Shown piece after piece: positions 13,763-20,509 of a DNA stretch of 20,509 nucleotides. The notes under the pieces are model-generated. The model was not told where the DNA came from. It saw only the letters and a list, made by a program, of their open reading frames with translations, and searched no databases. How positions within the stretch are numbered: position 1 is the first letter of the stretch; each line of letters starts with the position of its first letter. The position numbers and the translations under genes are program-made. Location: NCBI GenBank assembly GCA_038232055.1, contig JBBSIN010000043.1:1-20509 (forward strand), read 5' to 3'. Source of the DNA: JBBSIN01 sp038232055 (GTDB taxonomy: Bacteria; Actinomycetota; Actinomycetes; JADGOV01).

Positions 13763-15026
13763 CGCTGAGTTTCCGCCACACGTCCTGGAACGCCGTGTAG
13801 TTGGCGACGAGGTCGACGGGTCCCGGCGGCAGGGCTCCGAGTCCTGCGAGCGCGTCGCGGGCGATCGACACAGGTATGCCGCCATGGCGCAGCCGCACCC
13901 CAAGATCGAGGCGACGCTCCCCGCACACGACGACCGGTCTGTCCCGTAGTTGCTCCACGGGCACGTCCCAGACCCAGGAGACGTCGCGGCCGTCGGCCAC
14001 CCGCCCGTTGAGCGCCAGCAGTAGCGGTGTCGGCGGAGCGCGCAGCATGCCCAGCGTCTCGAGCCATCCAGCCGGGTTCTTGGCAAGCAGCACCCGCACG
14101 TTTCGGCCGGCCACGTCGGCCGCCAGGTAACGACCGTTCACCGACCCGACGGCCGTCATGGCTTGATGCGCCGCGCCCAGCGACACGTCGAGGCAGGCGG
14201 CGGCAGCGAGGGCCATCGCGGCGTTCGCCGAGTTGGCTCGGCCGGGAAGTGAGAGCGTGAGATGGAGGACGCTGCCATCGCGCGCGACGAGATCCGACCC
14301 GATGAGTCGCCACATCACCTCCGGGCGACGGTTACCGCACTCGCACCACCAGCTCGCATCCGGCCCGTCCCATCGCAGGTTGCGACCACAGCGGGTACAG
14401 CCGTGCGCGTCGCCGCGCCAGGCGAGGCCGGCAGCAACCCACACCACGTTGCCGGCGCGCTCCGCGGCGGATACGACGAGCGGGTCGTCGGCATTGGCGA
14501 CCACCTGCACCTCATGGCGCGACAGCACCTCCTGCCACGAACGAGCAAGCAGCCCGACCTCTCCCACCCGATCGAGCTGATCACGTGAGAGGTTCAGCAG
14601 TACGACGAGCACGGGGGCCGCCTGCTCCACAGCGGTGCGCAGGTACGCCTCGTCCACCTCCAGCACGGCCACCTCGGCGGAGATGTCGGCGGCAAGGGCG
14701 CTGACCATACCGGGGGGCATGTTCGCCCCCGAGGTGTTCGTCACGACCCGGAAGCGCGACCTCAACGCCTCGGCCAGCAGCCGGGTGGTCGTCGTCTTGC
14801 CGTTGGTACCGCTGACGAGGACCACCATCCGACCGGCCGTCAACCGCACGAGCGAGAGCGGGTCGACCCGCAACGCAACGCGGCCGCCGATGACCGACCC
14901 ACCACCACGGCGGGCCAAGCGGGACGTCGTCGACACGATCCGCGCCAGTGCGCCGATAACTCGGGGGGGCAACGCAACGGCCAGTACCACGTGGCCAGCG
15001 TCCGGCCCCGACCATGAGACGCCCAT
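13752..15026 (-). CDS. murT: Lipid II isoglutaminyl synthase, Mur ligase-like subunit MurT
   Basis: A 424-aa protein when started at ATG 15026. Mur ligase middle domain: P-loop GTNGKTTTT (about 73-81) and LNLSRDQLDR. A four-Cys zinc ribbon (Cys210, 213, 228, 230: CTRC and CECG) is typical of MurT. The C-terminal DUF1727 domain contains LLAKNPAGWLETL and DVSWVWD (348-354), whose Asp belongs to the proposed catalytic triad shared with GatD, and ends VANYTAFQDVWRKL. It activates and amidates D-Glu of lipid II using ammonia from GatD. The start is uncertain: GTG 14990 would give a tighter N-terminus, and the frame is open to 15071. First gene of the murT-gatD operon. Confidence 0.94.
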   Translation of the reverse strand: MGVSWSGPDAGHVVLAVALPPRVIGALARIVSTTSRLARRGGGSVIGGRVALRVDPLSLVRLTAGRMVVLVSGTNGKTTTTRLLAEALRSRFRVVTNTSGANMPPGMVSALAADISAEVAVLEVDEAYLRTAVEQAAPVLVVLLNLSRDQLDRVGEVGLLARSWQEVLSRHEVQVVANADDPLVVSAAERAGNVVWVAAGLAWRGDAHGCTRCGRNLRWDGPDASWWCECGNRRPEVMWRLIGSDLVARDGSVLHLTLSLPGRANSANAAMALAAAACLDVSLGAAHQAMTAVGSVNGRYLAADVAGRNVRVLLAKNPAGWLETLGMLRAPPTPLLLALNGRVADGRDVSWVWDVPVEQLRDRPVVVCGERRLDLGVRLRHGGIPVSIARDALAGLGALPPGPVDLVANYTAFQDVWRKLSDAA

Positions 15027-15045
15027 GAGAGGGGCCGTCCCTCTC
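15027..15045 (-). promoter_or_regulatory. Hairpin immediately before the chosen murT start
   Basis: On the minus strand GAGAGGG and CCCTCTC form a 7-bp perfect stem around a 5-nt loop ending right at ATG 15026. The only SD-like sequence, GAGAGGG, is in the stem. A second GAGAGGG lies just upstream. Either initiation is modulated by folding, or the true start is GTG 14990. Confidence 0.4.
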
Positions 15046-15119
15046 ACCCTCTCCTCATGTACCGGCACCACGATCGAGGCTGACGACCTCTGCTGCGCCG
15101 CACTCCTCGGTAGGAGCCC

Positions 15120-16589
15120 TTGAGCGCCATCTCTGCATTGTCATCGCGGGGCAGTTCTGCGGTGAGCGGGGCTGCGGCGCCCGCAGCCGGCACGGCCGGG
15201 CGGCTGCTGACCGTGGTCGGCGTGGCCTACACCGCGCTGCAGCTGCTCTTCGTCGGCAGCTCCTTCGGTCTGGGCTGGGACGAGACGGTTTACGCGAGTC
15301 AGGTGAGCCGGCACGGACCGCCGCTGCTCTGGACCGCTCCCCGCGCCCGTGGGGTGCCTACGATCATCGCTCCGGTCGTGCACTTCACGACATCGGTGCC
15401 GGCGCTGCGGCTCTACCTCGCGGTGCTGAGCGGGGTCGGACTCGTCCTCGCGTTCCGTCCCTGGCTGCGGATCCTGTCCGGACGGGTCGTCCCGCTCGCG
15501 GCTGCGCTTTTCGGCACGATCTGGATCGCCGTGTTCTACGGCCCGGCGGCGATGCCGAACCTGTTTGTGGCGTTGACCGCCGTGGCGGCCGCCGGCTACC
15601 TCCTCCGGTCGACGCGCGAGCCCTCGGCGCGCCTCCCGCTGGCCGGGCTCACCGGCAGTCTCGCGATCCTGTCCCTCGTCCGCCCCACCGACAGCCTCTA
15701 TCTCAGCGTGCCGCTCGCCATCGCCGCCGTGCTACCCCACTCGCCACGATGGCGTCGGCTCGGCGCCGTCGCGGTCGGGATCGCGTTCGGTTGGGCGGCC
15801 TGGGTCGCGGAGGCGTTCGTCGCGTTCGGCGGGCTGTTCGCACGACTGCACGCGGCCAGCGCCGAAGACGCGGGGGGCGCCTTCCACGTCAACCTGCTGC
15901 TGTACGCGAAGACCATGGCCGGCCCGCTTGAGTGCTGCGCCGGCCCTCGGCCGTGGCCGCATCCCTACCTGGCACTTCTGTGGTGGATTGCGCTCGTCCC
16001 GCTCACCGCCCTCGGGCTGTTCGCCGCGCGCCGGAGGGGTCACCTCGCCCCGCTGCTGCTGGCCGTGGGAATGGCGGTGGCCCTGTCCGTGCAGTACGTG
16101 TTCGTCGTTAGCGTCGTCGGTGTCCGCCACCTGCTTCCCGTCTACGCGCTGCTCTCCCTACCTATCGCCGAGGGGGCGAACTGGCTGGTCCACCGACCCG
16201 TCAGACGGGCGGCCGTCGTCGGCGGTGTGGCAGCCGTCCTCGTGGCGCACCTCGCGATCCAGACGGCAGTGCTGGTCGCCAACGTCCGGACGGCAACATC
16301 CGCCCGGATCGGCTACGTGCGGGTGGCCGTGGAGCTGAACCGGCTCGGCATCACGCCGCCATGCGCGATCACCGGGTCGAGTGCCCCACCAATCGCCTAC
16401 GCCGCCGGCTGCGGCCAGCTGCGGTGGAGCTCCACCAGCGTTCGCGCCGCGGCAGCAGACCCCATAACCTCCGTGGCGATCGCCGTACGCCGGAGCGATC
16501 CACGCCGTATCGCCGTCATGCGCACCTGGCGCCGGCATCCCTTCCTGGCCGCGCCCGGGCACCCATGGCGCATCCTCACCCCACCGTGA
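15120..16589 (+). CDS. Multi-pass membrane protein, GT-C glycosyltransferase-like
   Basis: A 489-aa protein with roughly nine to eleven hydrophobic segments from about residue 28 to 390 and a soluble C-terminal part of about 100 residues. The acidic pair in FGLGWDETVYASQVS (Asp54, Glu55), in the first loop after TM1, fits the catalytic loop of polyprenol-phosphate-dependent GT-C enzymes (ArnT/PMT-like). Basic residues at loop edges (RPWLRIL) follow. A mannosyl- or arabinosyl-transfer role on envelope glycans is plausible but not shown. Start uncertain: TTG 15120 after TAGGAG; TTG 15138 and GTG 15162 are alternatives. It is divergent from murT and ends 22 bp before the convergent phosphoesterase. 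Confidence 0.75.
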   Translation: MSAISALSSRGSSAVSGAAAPAAGTAGRLLTVVGVAYTALQLLFVGSSFGLGWDETVYASQVSRHGPPLLWTAPRARGVPTIIAPVVHFTTSVPALRLYLAVLSGVGLVLAFRPWLRILSGRVVPLAAALFGTIWIAVFYGPAAMPNLFVALTAVAAAGYLLRSTREPSARLPLAGLTGSLAILSLVRPTDSLYLSVPLAIAAVLPHSPRWRRLGAVAVGIAFGWAAWVAEAFVAFGGLFARLHAASAEDAGGAFHVNLLLYAKTMAGPLECCAGPRPWPHPYLALLWWIALVPLTALGLFAARRRGHLAPLLLAVGMAVALSVQYVFVVSVVGVRHLLPVYALLSLPIAEGANWLVHRPVRRAAVVGGVAAVLVAHLAIQTAVLVANVRTATSARIGYVRVAVELNRLGITPPCAITGSSAPPIAYAAGCGQLRWSSTSVRAAAADPITSVAIAVRRSDPRRIAVMRTWRRHPFLAAPGHPWRILTPP

Positions 16590-16611
16590 TCGAAGCCCGT
16601 GACCGACGCCC

Positions 16612-18318
16612 TCACAGGCCGAACGCCGCGGCCAGGTCAGGCGCCGTCGCCCCGTTCCGCAACGGTGTGCGACCCACCAGCTCAGCGGCGAGGCGGGTCA
16701 GGGAGAAGTGGTTGAACGGCGTCGCCGAAACGACTCCGCGCAGGTCTCGGGAGATCACCACGGTCAGCACGGAGTTGTTGGCCGTGTGATCGTCCTCGTC
16801 GAACGTGACGATGACGGCCAACTGACCGGCCCGGAAGTCCGGACCGTTCTCGATTTGCGGCAGCCAGGACCGGAGCCAGGCGTCGGCCGTGCCGAGCGAG
16901 CAGTCGTGGCCGTCGTTGCAGAGGTTGGGGATCACCATGCCGAACGTCGGCACGTTGCCGGCCGCGACGTCGTCGTGCAGGGCGCCCGAGCTGGTCGAAC
17001 CCGCGGGGACGTCGTACCGGAGGCAGGCACTGCGCTCGGCGCTGTCCGCGAAATACGCCCACGGATTGTGCCGCGCCGCATAGTTGGAGCCGTTCTGCTG
17101 GGCGCAGTTGGTCTGCATCGACTCCGCGTACGTCTTGGCGGTCCGGCCTGCGGCCAGCACCTGACCGAAGATGGACTGTCCCGAAACGGGATGGCTGGCC
17201 GGCAGCTGGTTGTCGGTCACGCCGAACGTCGAGCCGCCCGTGATGGCGAGATAATTCGGCAGCGAGGGATGCGTCACGGCGTGGTAGTCGCTGGCGTAGC
17301 CGTAGGTCCTGGCCCGGCCGGCGAGGAACGGCATGCTGGCCAAGGCGTCGCTTCGGCTGTGGTTCTCCTCCACGATCACGAGCACCTTGCTGACCCCGCT
17401 CGACTGGCGGCTGCGGCCGCTGACGGTCCCCTGGATGGGGACGTCTCCCCGCGCTCCCCACGCGACGGTCCGGATTCCCCGTAGGTACCAGGTGCCGTTC
17501 GACGGCCGCCAGACGGCAACGTCGGTACGGCGATCCCCGTTGTAGTCGGCGGCGACCGGAACGTCGCCCGACGTTCCCCAGCGGGTCGTGGCGATGTGCC
17601 GGACGTACCAGGTGCCGTTCGAGCGCCGCCACACCGCGACGTCGGTACGGCGGTCCGCGTTGTAGTCCCCGGCGACCGGACCGTCGCTCGACGTACCCCA
17701 ACGTGTTGTGGCGATCCCACGTACGTACCAGGTGCCGTTCGACGGCCGGAAGACCGCGATGTCGGTGCGGCCGTCACCGTTGTAGTCCCCGGCGACCGGA
17801 AGGTCCACGGGGGCGCCCCAGCGGGTCGTGGCGATCCCGCGGATGTACCAGGTGCCGTTCGACGGCCGGAAGACAGCGATGTCGGTGCGGCCGTCGCCGT
17901 TGTAGTCCCCGGCGACCGGACGGTCCACGGCGGCGCCCCAGCGCGTTGTGGCGACCCCACGCACGTACCAGGTGCCGTTCGACGGCCGGAAGACCGCGAT
18001 GTCGGTGCGGCCGTCGCCGTTGTAGTCGGCAGCGACCGGCACGTCACCCCGCGCGCCCCAGCGGATCGTGGCGACGCCCCGGACGTACCAGGTGCCGGAC
18101 GATGGCCGCCACACCGCGAGGTCGGTCTTGCCGTCGCCGTTGAAGTCCGGGCCGAGCCGCGTGACCGCGGCTGCAGTGCCGGCCGCCGGAGCCGCTGCCG
18201 ACGTACCCGAAGCGACTGGGATGAGCCGGCCGGCCGAGGCCGGGAACGCCCCGAGCGACACCGCCACGGTCGCGGACACCAACAGGACGGGGATCGAGCG
18301 ACTGGCCGGCAACGACAT
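16612..18318 (-). CDS. Secreted FG-GAP-repeat phosphoesterase
   Basis: A 568-aa exported protein. A Sec signal (about 1-30) ends with AFPASA. Six 40-residue FG-GAP/VCBS-like repeats occupy about 58-295, each with a DYNGDGRTD-type calcium loop and FRPSNGTWYVRG. The phosphoesterase domain (about 310-568, resembling PF04185 acid phosphatase/phospholipase C) has IVEENHS (315-321), HPSLPNYLAITGG (350-362), PNLCNDGHDC (464-473) and VTFDEDDHT, the expected metal and nucleophile regions. Likely an extracellular phosphomonoesterase or phospholipase; substrate unknown. GGAGG directly abuts ATG 18318 but is well spaced (6 nt) from TTG 18312, which may be the true start. Same strand as the MFS/ArsR genes, 70 bp after the MFS stop. 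Confidence 0.87.
   Translation of the reverse strand: MSLPASRSIPVLLVSATVAVSLGAFPASAGRLIPVASGTSAAAPAAGTAAAVTRLGPDFNGDGKTDLAVWRPSSGTWYVRGVATIRWGARGDVPVAADYNGDGRTDIAVFRPSNGTWYVRGVATTRWGAAVDRPVAGDYNGDGRTDIAVFRPSNGTWYIRGIATTRWGAPVDLPVAGDYNGDGRTDIAVFRPSNGTWYVRGIATTRWGTSSDGPVAGDYNADRRTDVAVWRRSNGTWYVRHIATTRWGTSGDVPVAADYNGDRRTDVAVWRPSNGTWYLRGIRTVAWGARGDVPIQGTVSGRSRQSSGVSKVLVIVEENHSRSDALASMPFLAGRARTYGYASDYHAVTHPSLPNYLAITGGSTFGVTDNQLPASHPVSGQSIFGQVLAAGRTAKTYAESMQTNCAQQNGSNYAARHNPWAYFADSAERSACLRYDVPAGSTSSGALHDDVAAGNVPTFGMVIPNLCNDGHDCSLGTADAWLRSWLPQIENGPDFRAGQLAVIVTFDEDDHTANNSVLTVVISRDLRGVVSATPFNHFSLTRLAAELVGRTPLRNGATAPDLAAAFGL
17434..18147 (-). repeat. Six in-frame 120-bp tandem repeats (FG-GAP-like blades)
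   Basis: The period is exactly 120 bp with no indels. Repeats 2-4 from the N-terminus (about 17671-18030) are nearly identical in DNA, while 1, 5 and 6 have diverged. Repeats 5 and 6 lose the Gly after the second Asp of the calcium loop (DYNADRRTD, DYNGDRRTD). This pattern suggests recent internal amplification of the central units. Confidence 0.9.
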
Positions 18319-18388
18319 CCTCCAACTCGGCGACTTCTCGGGAAGCTGCCCGCGATGCAGTGGCAGCAACAACGCTTCCCATCCATCA

Positions 18389-19610
18389 TCAGGACTCGGA
18401 AAGCCCCAGCGCAATGGCCGGTTCCGACCCGGCAGGAATCTCTGGTCGAGTTCGCAAGAGTCGCAGCGAGCAGAGCGCGACCGCTGCGCTCATGACCGAC
18501 AGCAGCAGTCGGTAGTCGATGACCGTCGAGAGCAGCGCACCGGACGCGATGGAGAGGGTCTGCGGCACTGCCACGGCGGTGTCGGCCGCGGAGAAGGCGC
18601 GACCCTGGAGGTCCAGGGGTGTGCGCGTCTGCACCGTCGTGGTGTAGGCGACGGCCAGGATCGCGACGCCGGCCCCGGCGATCGCCATGCCGGCAAGGAC
18701 GACGACCAGCGTGGGCGCGACGAGCAGTGCCGCACCGACGGCGAACAGGAGCAGTCCGACAGCAACCGACCGGGAGTCGCCGACACGACGCAGCAGCCCG
18801 GCAGCCGCCACGCCGCCAAGAACGGCGCCCGCCCCCTGGCCGGCGGTCAGTACGCCGATGAAGGGCGGCTCGCGATGCAGGCCCTCGTCCGTGACCGCGA
18901 AGAGCAGCGTCTCGGAGAAGCCGAGCACCAGGGCCGCGACCGCGGTCGTCGTGACCACGCGCCGCAGGGTGGGCGTGGCCAACAGGTGCCGCATTCCGGC
19001 GGCCAGCTCACGACGCCGATTCTGTCGCGTTGCCGTGGGGGGCGGCTCGTGGACGCGTACGGCGCACAGCGCGCCGGCCGCGGCGGCGAAGCTGGCCGCA
19101 TCGAGGGCGGCGACAGCACCAACCACCGGCGACCGCGAAGAGGCCCGCGCCGACAAGCGGCGCGGTCAAGCGAAGCACCTCCCGGATCGTCTGCAGGGCG
19201 CCGTTGGCGTCGGGCAGCAGCGCGGCTGGCACGAGCACCGTCAGCAGGGCGGACTGCGCACTCGTCAGGATCACGTTGGCGACGCCGTTCAGCCCGATGA
19301 CGAGGTAGATGAGCCACACCTGGCTCCGGCCGTGCACGAGAAAGAGCGGCAGCACGGCGAGAGCCGCCGCCGAGTTGGTGGCGAGGAGCAGCGGTCGTCT
19401 CCGCACGCGGTCGACGAGGAGACCGGCAGCGGGCGCCCCCAGCGACGGCGTGACGAACACCAGGAAGACCATGCCTGCAGCTGCGCTGCTGCCGGTCAGC
19501 TGCTTCACCCACGCACCGGCGGCCAGGAACAGCGCGGTGTCGCCCAGCAGTGACAGCGTCTGTCCAGCCAGGTAGAGCCGCGCATTCCGGTGCTCGAGCA
19601 GCCGGAGCAT
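18389..19610 (-). pseudogene. MFS transporter, frameshifted (exporter of the EntS/MFS_3 type)
   Basis: The N-terminal half begins at ATG 19610 (MLRLLEHRNARLYLAGQTLS) and has about six membrane segments with the MFS loop GLLVDRVRRRPLLLATN. After LVGAGLFAVAGG the frame runs into Arg/Cys-rich nonsense. The C-terminal half continues in another frame (VGAVAALDAASFAAAAGALC) to the stop at 18389. The total is 1222 nt, one base more than 407 codons, so a single extra base near 19121-19130 (G/T-rich GGTGGTTGGTG) explains it. Removing it restores an ordinary 406-aa, 12-TM exporter. It could be a sequencing error or a real inactivation. It starts 2 bp after the ArsR-type regulator stop, so it is its operon partner. 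Confidence 0.85.
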
Positions 19611-19612
19611 TG

Positions 19613-20197
19613 TCAGGCACCCGATCCGGGCCGAACGGGATAGGAGAAGGTGAGGACCTCGACCGGCAACGCGTCGACCGGGCGCTGCGCCGGGTCGGCG
19701 AGCCGGTCGCCGTACCGGTCCAGCAGCAACGCCGCGATGTCCGCGTCGAGTTCCCTCCGCTCGGCGGCGGTCACGAAGAGCAGCAGCTGGTTGAACCCCG
19801 CGGCCTCCTGCCACTCGGCCGGATAGCCGACTCTCGCCTCCAGCCACTCCCGCAGCCGATGCAGTCCCCGCTCCCGATAGACCCGCTCGAGCGCTGCCGC
19901 AGCAGCACCGATCTCCGGGTCGTCGTGCACCCGGCTCAGGCGAGTGCCGAGGTGGGTCAGTCGCCACGGCCGCTGCCGCCCCCGACCGCCGCCGGCTTCC
20001 ACCACGAAGCCGTGCCGGCCCAGCTGTCGCAGGTGGAAGGAGCACGTCGTGGCCGACTCGCCGAGCATCTCTCCGGCCGCCGTAGCCGTGAGCGGCCCGG
20101 CGACGGCGAGCGCCTCGAGGAGCCGGACCCTGACCGGATGCGCCAGAGTCCGCATCGTGACGGCATCGGTCAGCTCGCGGCTCGGGTTGGACGGCAT
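19613..20197 (-). CDS. ArsR-like winged-helix transcriptional regulator
   Basis: A 194-aa regulator. An N-terminal winged HTH (about 10-85) reads MRTLAHPVRVRLLEALAVAG, then TATAAGEMLGESATTCSFHLRQLGRHGFV and the wing GRGRQRPWRL. The longer C-terminal half (about 90-194) is helical and probably mediates dimerisation or ligand sensing. There is no CxC metal motif, so it is not a classical arsenic/metal sensor. ATG 20197 is the natural start; the SD is weak. The MFS exporter begins 2 bp after its stop, so it likely represses its own exporter operon, with inverted repeats upstream at 20228-20258 as probable operator. Exported compound unknown. Confidence 0.9.
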   Translation of the reverse strand: MPSNPSRELTDAVTMRTLAHPVRVRLLEALAVAGPLTATAAGEMLGESATTCSFHLRQLGRHGFVVEAGGGRGRQRPWRLTHLGTRLSRVHDDPEIGAAAAALERVYRERGLHRLREWLEARVGYPAEWQEAAGFNQLLLFVTAAERRELDADIAALLLDRYGDRLADPAQRPVDALPVEVLTFSYPVRPGSGA

Positions 20198-20227
20198 CGT
20201 CTCGCTACCTGCTTTCGAAGCTGATTG

Positions 20228-20258
20228 TCGAGAGTATCTCTCGATACTGTCTCTCGAC
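20228..20258. promoter_or_regulatory. Clustered inverted repeats, probable operator of the ArsR-MFS operon
   Basis: TCGAGAG-TAT-CTCTCGA (20228-20244) is a perfect palindrome. GTATC-TCTC-GATAC (20234-20247) is a second, overlapping one, and another CTCTCGA follows at 20251, 13 bp after the first. The cluster is 31 bp before the regulator ATG and covers its likely -10/-35, as expected for autorepression. Confidence 0.6.
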
Positions 20259-20317
20259 GGAAACCGGGGCAGAACCGGCTACCCGGGAGATCGTGTTCCG
20301 GTCCCTAGAGTGGCGCC

Positions 20318-20509
20318 GTGCCTCCCGGTTTCTGGAGCACGATCGACGTCGCCGGGACGACCGGTGACGTCATCGCGCTCGGCGACGACCTCTCCCCCGG
20401 CACCCTGCTCGACGCCTATCGGCACGGCTGCTTCCCGTGGCCCGGTAGCGGCTGGCCGGCGATCCCCTGGTGCTCGCCGGACCCGCGCGCCGTCCTACCG
20501 CCCGGCCGG
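20318..20509 (+). CDS. aat: Leucyl/phenylalanyl-tRNA--protein transferase, 5' part
   Basis: The first 64 codons of Aat run off the window end. Recognisable elements are VIALGDDLSPGTLLDAYRHG, then CFPWP, and IPWCSPDPRAVLPPG, which form the family N-terminal signature. Aat transfers Leu or Phe from charged tRNA to N-terminal Arg or Lys of proteins, marking them for ClpAP-type degradation. GTG 20318 is chosen because the frame upstream lacks conserved sequence; the SD is weak. It is divergent from the ArsR-type gene with a 120-bp gap. The family usually has Trp where Cys occurs in PWCSPDP. Confidence 0.88.
   Translation, partial: MPPGFWSTIDVAGTTGDVIALGDDLSPGTLLDAYRHGCFPWPGSGWPAIPWCSPDPRAVLPPGR

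Noticed and set aside
17434..18147. Periodic repeats as a CRISPR or satellite array
   Set aside because: The 120-bp units have no spacers and translate as in-frame 40-residue FG-GAP-like blades.
18319..18388. Bulged stem (GGGAA and GCTGCC arms) between MFS and phosphoesterase as a terminator
   Set aside because: The pairing needs an 8-nt bulge and an 11-nt loop; too weak to call.
19110..19140. Programmed ribosomal frameshift in the MFS gene
   Set aside because: No slippery heptamer or downstream pseudoknot is evident, and MFS exporters are not known for it; mutation or sequencing error is simpler.

Overview
The window is GC-rich throughout, with strong G/C bias at third codon positions. It uses many GTG and TTG starts and carries a MurT/GatD pair, several OmpR-type two-component genes and a LAL-type LuxR regulator. 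This points to the chromosome of an actinomycete (Actinomycetota); the sequence does not justify a finer placement. I see no IS element, prophage, plasmid or CRISPR signature, and gene density is high. No stretch over 300 bases lacks a gene. The largest gaps are 140-379, which holds only a 13-bp tandem duplication, and 734-978, which holds a palindrome.

Left part (1-6040): a tRNA-Gly(TCC); a VOC/glyoxalase-fold protein; a small Arg-rich ORF with a strong Shine-Dalgarno (SD); a 994-aa LAL regulator (AAA ATPase plus LuxR HTH) with a VOC gene 8 bp downstream; a DUF2461 protein converging on that VOC gene; and a DUF2277 protein followed by a SemiSWEET-type sugar transporter.

Middle (6165-13002): two OmpR-type two-component systems flank a LysR regulator. 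System 1 is a tight minus-strand operon, response regulator > histidine kinase > Tat-type lipoprotein polysaccharide deacetylase. A small secreted protein diverges from it, with a long hairpin running into its SD. System 2 has its kinase and regulator transcribed divergently from a 78-bp gap; both starts look leaderless and an 8-8-8 palindrome lies between them. A 50-aa membrane peptide with a near-perfect SD sits between LysR and the second kinase.

Right part (12983-20509): gatD and murT, which amidate lipid II, overlap as an operon. A multi-spanning GT-C-like membrane protein diverges from them. Next come a secreted protein with six 40-residue FG-GAP-like repeats joined to a phosphoesterase domain, then an ArsR-type regulator and MFS exporter operon whose exporter gene is broken by a +1 frameshift, with clustered inverted repeats upstream. 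The 5' end of aat (leucyl/phenylalanyl-tRNA-protein transferase) closes the window.

The overall theme is envelope maintenance and sensing (peptidoglycan amidation, polysaccharide deacetylase, secreted phosphoesterase, two sensor kinases), but that link is inferred from proximity. I did not find a convincing new multi-gene system. The best leads are the system 1 locus with its divergent secreted protein, the divergent leaderless kinase/regulator pair, and the overlooked 50-aa peptide.
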